Translations under genes and position numbers: made by a program
Shown: piece after piece, positions 18,182-27,345 of the stretch
Position numbering within the stretch: the stretch's first letter is position 1
Layout of the letters: every line of letters begins with the position of its first letter
DNA from: Roseimaritima multifibrata
GTDB lineage: Bacteria; Planctomycetota; Planctomycetia; Pirellulales; Pirellulaceae
Assembly: GCF_007741495.1 (NCBI RefSeq)
Contig: NZ_CP036262.1
Span: 6,448,001-6,512,000 of the forward strand
Length of the DNA stretch: 64,000 nucleotides
Reading direction: 5' to 3'
The notes under the pieces: model-generated
What the model was told of the DNA's origin: nothing
Database searches by the model: none
What the model saw: only the letters and a program-made list of their open reading frames with translations

Positions 18182-20554
18182 CTAGTGATAGTGGAATCGC
18201 ATTTGCGTTTGGACTTCTAGTAGATGATGCGGGGCAGGACGTTTTAATGCATTGTTCAACGCTTGCAGCATCGCCGCTGCGGCGGGCAACGAATCTCCTA
18301 CCGCTTCGATTGCTTCGATAGCTTCATCATAAAAATGCTGGTCATCGAAACAACAATAAGCTGCCGTTCCTACACAGGCGGTTAACAACTGCATCGTTAC
18401 GCCTCGATGGCGCGCCGCCAAGGTTACTAACGCGAGGTCAAACCATTTCGATGCGGCTTGCGTTTCCTTGACGTTCCACAAAATGCAAGCTCGATAGAAA
18501 GCGATCTCCGGCCACGGTTCGCCCTCCCCCATCGTCCAGTCTTCGCGAGATGCGACATACCGATCCGTCGCATCACGCAGCAACGGATCCGAGCCATAGG
18601 CTGTCATGGCGCGAAGGATTAAACGATGACGATAACGGTCCTGCCTGCGGTCGTGATCTTCAATCAGACTGGTCACCAAATCATCTGGATTGCCTACCGC
18701 TTCTTGCAGTTTCTCATACCAATCATCCGCCTGTTGATCGAGCGCATTATGAGCTCGATAGCCGGCCGGAATTTCTCGCCATGAGCCCAAACTGGGGAGC
18801 GCTTTTGCGGCCGCATCCATCAGCGTTATCGCTTGTGCCAACCGGCCTTCCGCTTCTTCGTGAAATCCGCCTGCCGCCAAGAATCGTCCCAACGTCGTCA
18901 GGACTTTGGCACGTAAGAACCGAGGCAAAAAAGGGAAGCGTTCATCGTGAGCCCAATCTTCGGCGATCAAAATGGCTTGGTCAAATTCCAGCCGATCGGC
19001 CGCAACCCCGGCCAGATGAAGGTCACACTCCACCGCCAGATCCGGGACATCCTCCAGCGCCTCATCACGAATCGATTCATACTGTGCAATCAATTCAGTG
19101 ACGCGGTATGGATCGCCATCGTAGTTCGCACTCTGAAATTGCACGGCTGTGGAAAGCAGGCGAGCCCGGACGCCCTGTTGCTCGGGGGTGATCGACACAA
19201 TCCGCTGAACGACATCGACCGCTTTTTCCAGCTTGCGCAAATCGCGGCTCCGGTGCTGATAACGGCGATCGAGCGTTTCCAATAAGCGGAGCTGCAAATC
19301 CCTGCGATCGCTCAACCGACGACGGACATCTTCGACCAACAGGTCGCCCATCCGAGTCTTTTGCAACTGAACCGCCAGATCCAAGAAACTTTCGACATCC
19401 CCGTTTTCTTCAAGATGCTCAAGCCTTTTCAGCCGCTCTACCAGGTCCATTGTAAGGGGCACGTAACCGGGCAGTTCCTTGAAGTTCGCAACCTCACCAA
19501 GAGCACGATTGTTCTTGGTGCTTTCCCGAGCTAAGTAAGCCAACTGATCGGCATACGCGATGTAGCTATCGATTCGATCCAAGTCGTACCAGGAAACTTC
19601 TTGAATGTCATACCTAGCGAAGCGTTGATTCCCGCGCAGCAACCCTTGAAAGAAATCGGTCTGGTCATAGCCATGCGGATGTCGCGAATCGTGGTCCATC
19701 CAAATTTTTAGGCTTGCCGGTTTCCCATCGACCGGCAACAACCAGCCAAGCACAATCTGAATGCTTGCCTGCAGCAGATCATCGTAGTGTTGGCTCGCCT
19801 GGCCCGACCGATCATCCAAGCGAATCGGCATGATAAAAGGCAATGCCTGCGGGCAGCGAAACAACTGCTCCAAAATCCCATACGCGGCGAGCGAGGCGTA
19901 GCGGTGATCCTTGGCACGTGGCAAACGGTCAAAGTCAGGTTCGCTGCCTTGCCAGACGACCCCGGCGATCACTCCTTCGCTGCCATGTTTGCCTTTTTGA
20001 GGCCAAGTTTCATCAATGCAGATCAAGAACGAATCGGAATCCCGCCCCCAATCGGTCGCACTAGGCATTTCCAAGCGAGCCCGTTCCAAACGTTGCTGGG
20101 CAATTCGAACCTGCTTGATCCCCTTTGTTGTTTTCTGACGGGCAGGCGAGGAACCGGACGAACCGACAGAACCGGCGCCCCCGCTGGACGTTTTTGCGAT
20201 GCCCGCATACGGCGCCGGTCGACGATGCAAATAGTTCGCTTCAAAGATCGGGATCAAGATCTTGGGAACTTGCTGGCTGCTCAGTAGCGAGCGAACACGC
20301 TGCAACGATTTCTCATGAGCCTTGAAATACGGGTTTAGCAGTTTGCCCATTTCGCCTTGAGCAACCTGCAAGGCATTCGCTTGACTGCCGGTCGGTATCC
20401 AGGATTGCAATGGTCCGCAAGCCAAACCTTGGCGTTCCAGGTCGTCCAAAACGACCTTCAGATGCGGATCCAACTTGCTGGAGCGACCGCTCTTGATGAA
20501 CCGGGGCGCCAGTCGCTGCCAAGCTTTCCACCAACGCGGCGATTGTTTACTCAT
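18182..20554 (-). CDS. Unrecognised protein: possible RNase H-like core plus helical repeat region
   Basis: 790 residues from the ATG at 20554 (AGAGG 8 nt upstream); a GTG three codons earlier is less likely. I do not recognise the family with certainty. The N-terminal 120 residues are helical, followed by a Gly/Ser-rich linker. Residues about 174-350 look like an alpha/beta core with acidic residues at strand ends: FLICIDET (Asp181), KIWMDHDSRH (Asp287) and a closing IDSYIAYADQLAYL (Asp336). This order resembles DUF3800-type RNase H-fold proteins, which start with IDES and end with an Asp in an ADL-like helix. The C-terminal 430 residues are helical and TPR-like (RLEFDQAILIAEDWA, ASKWFDLALVTLA). 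It lies 11 nt after an NhaC-type antiporter gene and likely shares its transcript. Confidence 0.75.
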   Translation of the reverse strand: MSKQSPRWWKAWQRLAPRFIKSGRSSKLDPHLKVVLDDLERQGLACGPLQSWIPTGSQANALQVAQGEMGKLLNPYFKAHEKSLQRVRSLLSSQQVPKILIPIFEANYLHRRPAPYAGIAKTSSGGAGSVGSSGSSPARQKTTKGIKQVRIAQQRLERARLEMPSATDWGRDSDSFLICIDETWPQKGKHGSEGVIAGVVWQGSEPDFDRLPRAKDHRYASLAAYGILEQLFRCPQALPFIMPIRLDDRSGQASQHYDDLLQASIQIVLGWLLPVDGKPASLKIWMDHDSRHPHGYDQTDFFQGLLRGNQRFARYDIQEVSWYDLDRIDSYIAYADQLAYLARESTKNNRALGEVANFKELPGYVPLTMDLVERLKRLEHLEENGDVESFLDLAVQLQKTRMGDLLVEDVRRRLSDRRDLQLRLLETLDRRYQHRSRDLRKLEKAVDVVQRIVSITPEQQGVRARLLSTAVQFQSANYDGDPYRVTELIAQYESIRDEALEDVPDLAVECDLHLAGVAADRLEFDQAILIAEDWAHDERFPFLPRFLRAKVLTTLGRFLAAGGFHEEAEGRLAQAITLMDAAAKALPSLGSWREIPAGYRAHNALDQQADDWYEKLQEAVGNPDDLVTSLIEDHDRRQDRYRHRLILRAMTAYGSDPLLRDATDRYVASREDWTMGEGEPWPEIAFYRACILWNVKETQAASKWFDLALVTLAARHRGVTMQLLTACVGTAAYCCFDDQHFYDEAIEAIEAVGDSLPAAAAMLQALNNALKRPAPHHLLEVQTQMRFHYH

Positions 20555-20565
20555 CTTCGACACCT

Positions 20566-22227
20566 CTATGACATTTCCTCCTCAACGGCAAGCAAGGAAA
20601 CGTCTTGACCGCAGAACCGAACCACCCCGTACAACGCGGCTGCCCCGATAACCATTCCAATCCAAGGAGACATCCCCATGGCGGCGGGCAACGTCCCGGC
20701 CCCCACAGCGACTCCTCCCGCTAGCAGAGAATAAGGCATTTGAGTCCTCACATGTTGTACGTGGTCACATCCACAGGCTCGACTCGAAAGGACCGTGGTA
20801 TCGGAGATCGGTGAACAATGATCCCCCATAATCGAACCGGCGAGAACCGCTCCGGTTGCAGCCAGTACCGAGGCATTCACTTCGGCCCCACCGGAGACTT
20901 GAAATCCTAATTGGACAGCCAGCGGAGTCAGCAGCGCCATCGTCCCCCAGCTGGTCCCCGTCGAAAAAGCGACCAGCGCGGCGACCAAAAAAACGACCGT
21001 CGGCAGCGCCCACTCAGCCAATCGATCACTGATCTGGTTTTTCAAATAACCGCCCGCATCCAGATGCCCTTCGTCCGCCATCGCCGAGAGCGCCCAGGCC
21101 AACCACAACACAAACATTGCCGGCATGATCTGCCATGCCCCACGGAGGATTCCGATCCCCAACGTACGCAATCCGGCAAAAGTGAAATCAGCCATCCAGC
21201 CCAACAGGACGGCCGCCAACAACCCCGTCGCCCCACCAATAACCAATGCGTTGTAGGAATCGGCGTTCCCGATAATCAGCCCCCAACCTTCGACGCCCGG
21301 CGGAATCCGATCCCCCGATTCAAGCAGAGTTGCAGTCCCGGTTTGATACAACGACCATCCCACAGCAAACACGCAGAGGACTACCGGCAAAACTGCGGAT
21401 ATCCATTGCCATCCCCGCGCAGGCGGCAGAATGGCATCCGAATCGGGCTGGTCATTCGACGCATTTTCACCCGCCGGAATGCCTCGAACCGCTTCCCGTT
21501 CTGCGGCCAGCATCGGCCCAAAATCACGCCCTGTCCGAGCGATCACCAAAACAAGAATCAACGCAAAAACAGGATAAAAGCGATAAGCAATCGACTGCAA
21601 GAAAAGCGAAAAGGCCGTCACGTCGACCCCTTCGGGAATCCCTTCGCCGATCAAACTGATCTCGGTTGCAACCCATGTACTGACAACAGCCAAACCGGCC
21701 ACCGGAGCGGCTGTCGAATCGACCAGATAGGCCAGCTTCGCCCGCGAGATTCGCAATTTGTCACTCACACGTCGCATCGTCCCGCCCAGCAGCAACGTGT
21801 TGGCATAGTCATCGAAAAAGATCGCCAATCCCATTCCAGCGATCAAAGACTGCCCACCTTTCCGACCACGGATCCGAGCCGCCAAAGTCTGCATGACCGC
21901 GCGCATCGATTGGCTGGCTTCCAAGACTCCGGTCATTCCACCTAGCAAGAGGCTAAAGACCAGCACTCGAATGTGATCAAAATCGAACACCGAAAAATAG
22001 AGGTGGCTTCCCAGGTACCCTAGCGAACGCAGCGGAAACGAACCGCGGAACGCTTCGGGCAGCATGCTTCCTTCGCCAAACGGTTCCGGTGAAACCGGCA
22101 ATCGCCACGCCAGCAACAGGGCCCCAACCACCACCGCAATCCCTAGCGAGGCCAACACTCGTCGCGTGATGATCGCCAAGAGAATGGCGATGGCCGATGG
22201 CAGCAGACTAAGAATTCCAAACGTCAC
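20566..22227 (-). CDS. NhaC-family Na+/H+ antiporter-like membrane protein
   Basis: 553 residues from a GTG start; no nearby in-frame ATG. About a dozen membrane segments are visible. Family motifs include LAIFFDDYANTLLLGGTM followed by RVSDKLRISRAKLAYLVD and the STAAPVAGLAVVSTW helix, which matches NhaC-type transporters; the second half repeats the pattern with STGTSWGTMALLTPL and GDHCSPISDTTVL. These motifs are the substrate-path signatures of the family, which exchanges Na+ or organic substrates for H+. The gene is 33 nt after a histidine kinase and 11 nt before the RNase H-like gene, suggesting a co-regulated unit. The transported substrate cannot be read from sequence. Confidence 0.9.
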   Translation of the reverse strand: MTFGILSLLPSAIAILLAIITRRVLASLGIAVVVGALLLAWRLPVSPEPFGEGSMLPEAFRGSFPLRSLGYLGSHLYFSVFDFDHIRVLVFSLLLGGMTGVLEASQSMRAVMQTLAARIRGRKGGQSLIAGMGLAIFFDDYANTLLLGGTMRRVSDKLRISRAKLAYLVDSTAAPVAGLAVVSTWVATEISLIGEGIPEGVDVTAFSLFLQSIAYRFYPVFALILVLVIARTGRDFGPMLAAEREAVRGIPAGENASNDQPDSDAILPPARGWQWISAVLPVVLCVFAVGWSLYQTGTATLLESGDRIPPGVEGWGLIIGNADSYNALVIGGATGLLAAVLLGWMADFTFAGLRTLGIGILRGAWQIMPAMFVLWLAWALSAMADEGHLDAGGYLKNQISDRLAEWALPTVVFLVAALVAFSTGTSWGTMALLTPLAVQLGFQVSGGAEVNASVLAATGAVLAGSIMGDHCSPISDTTVLSSRACGCDHVQHVRTQMPYSLLAGGVAVGAGTLPAAMGMSPWIGMVIGAAALYGVVRFCGQDVSLLAVEEEMS

Positions 22228-22260
22228 GAGAGGCCATTCAATCGAATTAGTGCAGAGGAA

Positions 22261-23559
22261 TCAGCGATTCAGAAACCAAAAGCGAGCCACACAGCCCGCG
22301 ATCGCGCTATTCAGCGTCGCATCGCCGCCATGCAATTTGGCAACCCGATAGACCCTGCACAACCCCAGCCCTAAGCCTCGACCGGCTTCGCGGCCGCTGT
22401 AATAAGGATCAAACGCATGACGCCGCGATTCTTCGGACAGACCGGGACCACTATCGGACACGCGGACCCAGACCTTGCCATCACGTTCGCCCCAGTCGAC
22501 GAGGATCTGCCCGCCGGTGCCAATCGCTTCGACCGAATTTCGCAAGAGAGCCGCCACCGCATCATGGATCATCGCACGATCTGCCTGACACTGAATGCCT
22601 GGCGCCGGTTCGACCGACAAACGAATCGAAAGGGATGCACACGTATCTTGATACGACTGCACGACCTCCGAGACGACGCTTCCCAAATCGATCTTTTCGA
22701 CACTGGGCTGCGGCGGATGTGCATAGAACATGACATCGGAAATCATCTCGTGAGCACGCATCGCCTGGTCGACGACTCGCTGCAAAGAGGCTTTGCGTTT
22801 GTCATCCGGTTCCGTCGACTTCAACTGTTCGCTTCGCGTCACAATGTTCGCAAGCGGATTGTTGATCTCGTGAGTCAGTCCATACGCAAACTGTTTCAAC
22901 GAAGCCAATTTCTCATCGTGCAGAACCGTTCCGAAATGACTCCGCGTTCGCTCCTCACGCAACACCAACCCAGCAAGTCGATCCAGGGCAAGAGGCTGCG
23001 GTTCGTATCGGGGAAGCGGGCAAGAGGCATCCGCTTGCTTAAGATCCTCTGCATCCCCATCCTGGTGTGAATTGCCTGCGGTCGATTGCAATTGCGGCCA
23101 ATAGGCTTGCCAACCGACCGGCGCGGGCGGCCCGGTTTGCTGCAACCACCGAGGTGCCGTCAGCAACCACTGGGAAACCGGTCTCTGCCGGCACTCCGCT
23201 GCTAGTTCTTGCCACTCCCGACGCATCGAAGCGGAGACTTCGGGGGCTGCTAAGAATCGATCGGGCTGTTGAAACCAGACCGGCAATCGAGCGGTCATCC
23301 AAGTCGCCAGACGATCCAGACCTAAACGGTCCGGGGGACGTTTACTGGCTCCGTCACAGCTCCGCAGCAATCCATAGATCAGGAAAGCCGGATCGCGCTG
23401 CAATAAATCGCGTATCGACGCCACGTGCTGCACGCGCGAAGCATGATCTGCAAGCTGACTTGCATCCATTAAAACGGCCGCCAACGTATTGGCAGTCGCC
23501 CCATCTAGCGGCAACCACCAGCGATGTTGTCCCCACCGCAAACACGGTAGTAACTCCAT
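22261..23559 (-). CDS. Sensor histidine kinase with HDOD-like N-terminus
   Basis: 432 residues from the ATG at 23559, with AAGGAG 8 nt upstream. The phospho-acceptor box is FAYGLTHEINNPLANI with His230. The HATPase domain has the N box (RNSVEAI), G1 box DSGPG and G2 box GRGLGLGL, all intact. No membrane segment is seen, so it is cytoplasmic. The N-terminal 150 residues include DPAFLIYGLLRSC, which resembles the DPxLxxxLLR signature of HDOD signalling domains, but the match is weak. It lies 33 nt after a receiver-domain regulator, its likely partner, and 33 nt before the antiporter. Confidence 0.92.
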   Translation of the reverse strand: MELLPCLRWGQHRWWLPLDGATANTLAAVLMDASQLADHASRVQHVASIRDLLQRDPAFLIYGLLRSCDGASKRPPDRLGLDRLATWMTARLPVWFQQPDRFLAAPEVSASMRREWQELAAECRQRPVSQWLLTAPRWLQQTGPPAPVGWQAYWPQLQSTAGNSHQDGDAEDLKQADASCPLPRYEPQPLALDRLAGLVLREERTRSHFGTVLHDEKLASLKQFAYGLTHEINNPLANIVTRSEQLKSTEPDDKRKASLQRVVDQAMRAHEMISDVMFYAHPPQPSVEKIDLGSVVSEVVQSYQDTCASLSIRLSVEPAPGIQCQADRAMIHDAVAALLRNSVEAIGTGGQILVDWGERDGKVWVRVSDSGPGLSEESRRHAFDPYYSGREAGRGLGLGLCRVYRVAKLHGGDATLNSAIAGCVARFWFLNR

Positions 23560-23592
23560 CACCGGGTCTCCTTGCTGTTTATTAAACGTAGC

Positions 23593-24180
23593 TTAACTTG
23601 GGATCGTGCGTTCGAGGTCAACCAATTCACATGCACGAATGATCAAATCATCAATCGCGAACGGTTTTTGCATAAAATCGTCGGCTCCAGCTTCTTTGAG
23701 CGATGCGACTTTATCCTGCTCAACCATCCCTGAAATACAAAGAATCTTAACTTGATCAAGGGCGGTGTCACTACGGACACGCTGGCACACTTCCTTACCG
23801 TTGATGTCGGGAAGCATGACGTCCAAGACGACTAGGTCGGGGCGAAATTCACGGACGCCCATCCCTGCATCAAAACCGTTGTTGGCGGTCCGGATATCGA
23901 ATCGTTTGTCCCGCTCGAAGCCGTCCGAAATCAAATCGACCAAATCTTGATCGTCGTCCACGATCAGGACTTTTTTCTTCCCACTCTGCAGTGCATCGGT
24001 CGGAATTCCGTTCTCTTTCATAAAGCTGAACAGATGATCGCGTGGAATCCGCCGGAATTTGCTTCCAGGAACGCGAAATCCTCGAAGTGAACCGTTATCG
24101 AAACAGCGAATGATTGTTTGCTGGCTAACCTTGCAAATTTTCGCAGCTTCGCCCGTCGTAAAGACCGTCTTAGTGGTCAT
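23593..24180 (-). CDS. Response regulator: excisionase/MerR-like HTH fused to a receiver domain
   Basis: 195 residues. Residues 6-55 form a DNA-binding domain of the excisionase/MerR type (FTTGEAAKICKVSQQTIIRCFDNG, then GSKFRRIPRDHLFSFM). Residues about 69-190 are a receiver: acidic pair Asp75/Asp76, phospho-acceptor Asp120 in VVLDVMLPD, Ser150 and Lys172 in QKPF. The order is DNA-binding first, receiver second, the reverse of most response regulators. It heads a run of four minus-strand genes (kinase, antiporter, RNase H-like/TPR). It may control that run or act elsewhere. Confidence 0.92.
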   Translation of the reverse strand: MTTKTVFTTGEAAKICKVSQQTIIRCFDNGSLRGFRVPGSKFRRIPRDHLFSFMKENGIPTDALQSGKKKVLIVDDDQDLVDLISDGFERDKRFDIRTANNGFDAGMGVREFRPDLVVLDVMLPDINGKEVCQRVRSDTALDQVKILCISGMVEQDKVASLKEAGADDFMQKPFAIDDLIIRACELVDLERTIPS

Positions 24181-24566
24181 GGCAGAATTTATCCTCCCTG
24201 TGAGCGGCTTGCTTGTCCATTAACGTAACTCCCTTTAGCAAATTTCCGTTTCCCCGCACTACCACAATTCCGTGATAAACTGCGCTGAAACCGTAGGCGA
24301 CAAGAACCCCCGCTCCTGCCTCAACCACCAAAATTGCCAAGCTGGCGGAATTATACCTAAACCACACCTTGGGTCAATATTGAAATTTACGCCACAACTC
24401 GTTGACACCAAAGCACTTAAGGACACACACGGTGTTTCTGACGGCAAAATAGGCAATTTTTACCGACCCCCAATTCGAGCGGAAGAGAGAACGCCAAGTT
24501 GATGGCGATACTAAAATGGCACTTCCCATCGGCTTGGTTAGATGAGCTGCGAAGCAAACTTTCGTA

Positions 24567-24855
24567 GCGGAATCGGCCCCATGCCAGCTTGCCTGGCATG
24601 AAGCAAAGATTTGAAGTTAGATCACATGCCTTAAATAGCTCACTCTCCGGTTCGGCTTGCCGCTGAAAGCGGCAAGCCGAACCGGTGGGAAGACGTGAGG
24701 ATGACCTCTGCTAATTTCAAATCTTTCGTTCCTGTCGGATAAACCGACAAGGGGACGCTGTGCCAGGGCGTTTCGTTAATCAATGTTGGTTGCGTCTTCC
24801 GGGGCGAGCGCATGGGAAGCAAACAATCCGTCACGAATGCGACCGACCTCCCCCG
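24567..24855 (+). repeat. Three-hairpin dispersed repeat, copy A
   Basis: Order of elements: hairpin CATGCCAG-CTTGC-CTGGCATG (24580-24600); left arm AAAGATTTGAAGTTAG (24605-24620); right arm CTAATTTCAAATCTTT (24711-24726), 16 pairs with one G-U; hairpin TGTCGG-ATAAA-CCGACA (24733-24749); then a conserved block to about 24855 (GGGGACGCTGTGCCAG, GTTGGTTGCGTCTTCC). Between the arms lies an extra perfect 18-bp hairpin (24647-24685). Copy B, 370 nt downstream, is nearly identical apart from a 45-nt difference. Confidence 0.85.
24647..24685. repeat. Perfect 18-bp inverted repeat inside copy A
   Basis: The arm CCGGTTCGGCTTGCCGCT (24647-24664), loop GAA, and its exact complement (24668-24685). Copy B retains only the left arm. 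As RNA or DNA it would form a very stable hairpin with a three-base loop. Confidence 0.85.
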
Positions 24856-24935
24856 AGGTGGAGAATTCAGCAAGCACGAGTCTCGGAGAGACTCTACTAC
24901 GTGCCGTTTACATACGACCGATTTGCAGCTTCCCA

Positions 24936-25181
24936 AGCGGAATCAGCCCCATGCCAGCTTGCCTGGCATGGAGCAAAGATTTGAAGTTAGATCACATGTC
25001 TTAAATAGCTCACCCTCCGGTTCGGCTTGCCGCTGCTAATTTCAAATCTTCCGTTCCTGTCGGATAAACCGACAAGGGGACGCTGTGCCAGGGCGTTTCA
25101 TTAATCAATGTTGGTTGCGTCTTCCGGGGCGAGCGCATGGGAAGCAAACAATCCGTCACGAATGCAACCGACGTCCCCCGC
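24936..25181 (+). repeat. Three-hairpin dispersed repeat, copy B
   Basis: Same order as copy A: the CATGCCAG hairpin, AAAGATTTGAAGTTAG and CTAATTTCAAATCTTC arms, TGTCGG-ATAAA-CCGACA hairpin and the conserved 3' block. It lacks 45 nt relative to copy A, including the right arm of the extra 18-bp hairpin. It ends about 40 nt before the stop codon of mnmG. Confidence 0.85.
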
Positions 25182-25220
25182 TAAGAAATGGGGATCGCGA
25201 TATCGCAATCCGCTTCGCGA

Positions 25221-27074
25221 TTAAACATCCCCTACTGGCTTTGATTTTGGTTTTCGATTTTCCAAATGAGCCATCAACAGCGCGATATCGGCCGGAGTGA
25301 TTCCGCTGATCCGCCGAGCCTGAGCCAACGTGACCGGCTGGACCTTTGCCAGTTTTTGTTTGGCTTCATTTCGCAAAGGTTTAATCGATTCGAAATCAAA
25401 CGCGGGGGGAATTTTGCGTTCGGCCAAGCGATGCTGCTTCGCCACATCTTCTTGCTGGCGGACAATATACCCTGCGTACTTAACGTCGTATTCAACCTGC
25501 TGAGCCGCTTCGGCGGGGATCGTGGCCAGTTCCGGTACATGCGACACGATCTGCTCCCACGTGACTTCAGGTCGTTTCAGATACCTGTCCGCGGGAGCTT
25601 TTTCAATGCGGCCCGCCTGCAACAGCTCCATACCGCGGGCAATATCGGACAACTTTTGATTCAAGCGATCCATTCGCGGCTGATCGGTCAGGCCGATCGA
25701 ATGTGCCATCGGAGTTAGGCGTCTATCCGCGTTGTCTTGGCGAAGCAACAACCGATATTCCGCTCGACTGGTAAACATCCGATAGGGTTCATCGGTGCCG
25801 GACGTTACCAGGTCATCGATCAGAACGCCGATATAGGCTTCATCGCGTTGCGGCAGGAATAGAGGTTTTCCAGCAACCTGTAAGGCAGCGTTTGCTCCAG
25901 CAACCAACCCCTGTCCGGCCGCCTCTTCATAACCGGTCGTTCCATTGATTTGGCCCGCAAGAAAGAGCCCGGCAACTTTCTTCGATTCCAAGTGGGGCCA
26001 GAGTTGCGTGGGGGGCGAAAAATCGTATTCCACGGCATACCCATACCGCATGATTTGGGCATTTTCCAAACCGGGAATCTGCTTCATGATCTGATCTTGA
26101 ACGTCCCGCGGCAGGCTGGTTGAAATCCCGTTCACGTAAATTTCGTGCGTCCGTCGTCCCTCGGGCTCGAGAAATAACTGGTGCTTATCTTTATCCGCAA
26201 AGCGAACGACCTTGTCTTCGATCGAAGGGCAGTACCGCGGTCCCTGAGAATCGATTTGCCCGCTGTACATAGGCGCTCGATGCAGGTTTGCGCGGATCAG
26301 ATCATGGACCTTTTCATTTGTATAGGTGACGAAACAATCCATCTGCGGCGTCGGCAGCTGATCGGTCAGGAACGAAAACGGCTGCGGTTGATCATCACCG
26401 GGCTGGCGTTCGGTTTGGCTCCAGTCGATCGTCCTACCGTTCAAGCGTGGCGGGGTTCCTGTTTTGAAACGTTCCAGTTCCAATCCCAGATCACGAAGGG
26501 CTCCGCTAATTCCGCTGGTGGTCCCCTCCCCTGCGCGGCCTCCTGCGACCTGTTCTTCCCCGGTATGCATGATCGCTTTGAGGAAGGTGCCGGTCGTCAG
26601 CACAACCGTCGGCGCCTGGTATGTAACGCCCCCACGCACGTGCACGCCTCGGATCCGCGTTCCTTCGCTGGTCTGTTCGGTCCACAGCCCTTCGACGGTC
26701 TCTTGCAGCAGATCCAAATTCGGTTGGGATTCCACCAACCATTTGATTTCGTTTTGGTAGGCCTTTTTATCGGCCTGGGCGCGAGGGCTGTGCATCGCCG
26801 GCCCTTTGCGACAATTCAGCAGACGAAACTGAATTCCGGTCGCATCGATCGCTTTGCCCATCAACCCGCCAAGCGCGTCGACTTCACGGACAATCTGGCC
26901 CTTAGCCACTCCTCCGATCGCTGGGTTGCAACTCATCTGACCGACAGTGTCGATATTGGTGGTCAAAAGTGCGGTCCGGGCGCCCAAACGGGCGGACGCT
27001 GCCGCCGCCTCGGTACCAGCATGCCCTGCCCCGATCACGATCACGTCATAGTGCAGAACCGAAGAAGTCTTCAA
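25221..27074 (-). CDS. mnmG: tRNA uridine-5-carboxymethylaminomethyl modification enzyme MnmG (GidA)
   Basis: 617 residues from a TTG at 27074 that has AGG 7 nt upstream; another TTG at 27089 is possible and no ATG is in range. MnmG, with MnmE, builds the cmnm5 group on U34 of several tRNAs. The FAD-binding motif [14 protein letters not shown] is at the N-terminus; [17 protein letters not shown] and the [16 protein letters not shown] segments are family hallmarks, the latter with a conserved Cys. The C-terminal helical domain, which contacts MnmE and tRNA, ends with [15 protein letters not shown]. Length matches the family (about 620-630). No mnmE or rsmG gene is adjacent, although in many bacteria they are. 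Confidence 0.97.
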   Translation of the reverse strand: MKTSSVLHYDVIVIGAGHAGTEAAAASARLGARTALLTTNIDTVGQMSCNPAIGGVAKGQIVREVDALGGLMGKAIDATGIQFRLLNCRKGPAMHSPRAQADKKAYQNEIKWLVESQPNLDLLQETVEGLWTEQTSEGTRIRGVHVRGGVTYQAPTVVLTTGTFLKAIMHTGEEQVAGGRAGEGTTSGISGALRDLGLELERFKTGTPPRLNGRTIDWSQTERQPGDDQPQPFSFLTDQLPTPQMDCFVTYTNEKVHDLIRANLHRAPMYSGQIDSQGPRYCPSIEDKVVRFADKDKHQLFLEPEGRRTHEIYVNGISTSLPRDVQDQIMKQIPGLENAQIMRYGYAVEYDFSPPTQLWPHLESKKVAGLFLAGQINGTTGYEEAAGQGLVAGANAALQVAGKPLFLPQRDEAYIGVLIDDLVTSGTDEPYRMFTSRAEYRLLLRQDNADRRLTPMAHSIGLTDQPRMDRLNQKLSDIARGMELLQAGRIEKAPADRYLKRPEVTWEQIVSHVPELATIPAEAAQQVEYDVKYAGYIVRQQEDVAKQHRLAERKIPPAFDFESIKPLRNEAKQKLAKVQPVTLAQARRISGITPADIALLMAHLENRKPKSKPVGDV

Positions 27075-27345
27075 AAAAACACCTATCAATCAAACGAAAA
27101 ACGAAGGCTAAGCAACCACAAAAGGGGATGCACGCAACCCCCATAAAAAACCCCAACTATCAAACAATAAGTCTCAAGCCGGATAACCGTTCCTGCCGAT
27201 GAAGACCGATGGATGGCCGCGACTCCATTTGGGACGATTCCTGCTGGAGTCGCAGGAGTGATTGTAGCCGGCAACACGCCTACAAAAAATCCTCCCGTCA
27301 CTCTTCCTCAAGAGAACCAGCGCCGCGGAGGCGTTCGCCCCAATC

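Larger units (their letters stand above)
24181..25220. other. Long intergenic region with two copies of a structured repeat
   Basis: 1040 bases between the start of the HTH-receiver gene and the 3' end of mnmG. It holds repeat copies A (24567-24855) and B (24936-25181), separated by about 80 nt that contain the palindrome GAGTCTC-GGA-GAGACTC (24878-24894). The left 350 bases should carry the promoter of the regulator operon. No coding frame with support was found. Confidence 0.7.

Noticed and set aside
20911-21945. Plus-strand open frame of 344 codons opposite the antiporter
   Set aside because: Shadow of the NhaC-type gene; Arg/Gln/His-rich and without family features.
24567-25181. CRISPR array
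   Set aside because: Only two long copies, each with internal palindromes and no regular short spacers; no cas genes.
24181-25220. tRNA or rRNA gene in the repeat-rich spacer
   Set aside because: The stem-loops do not make a cloverleaf with an acceptor stem and no TTCGAATC-type T arm is present.
26181-27146. Plus-strand open frame of 321 codons opposite mnmG
   Set aside because: mnmG is unambiguous on the other strand, and this frame shows no recognisable domain.
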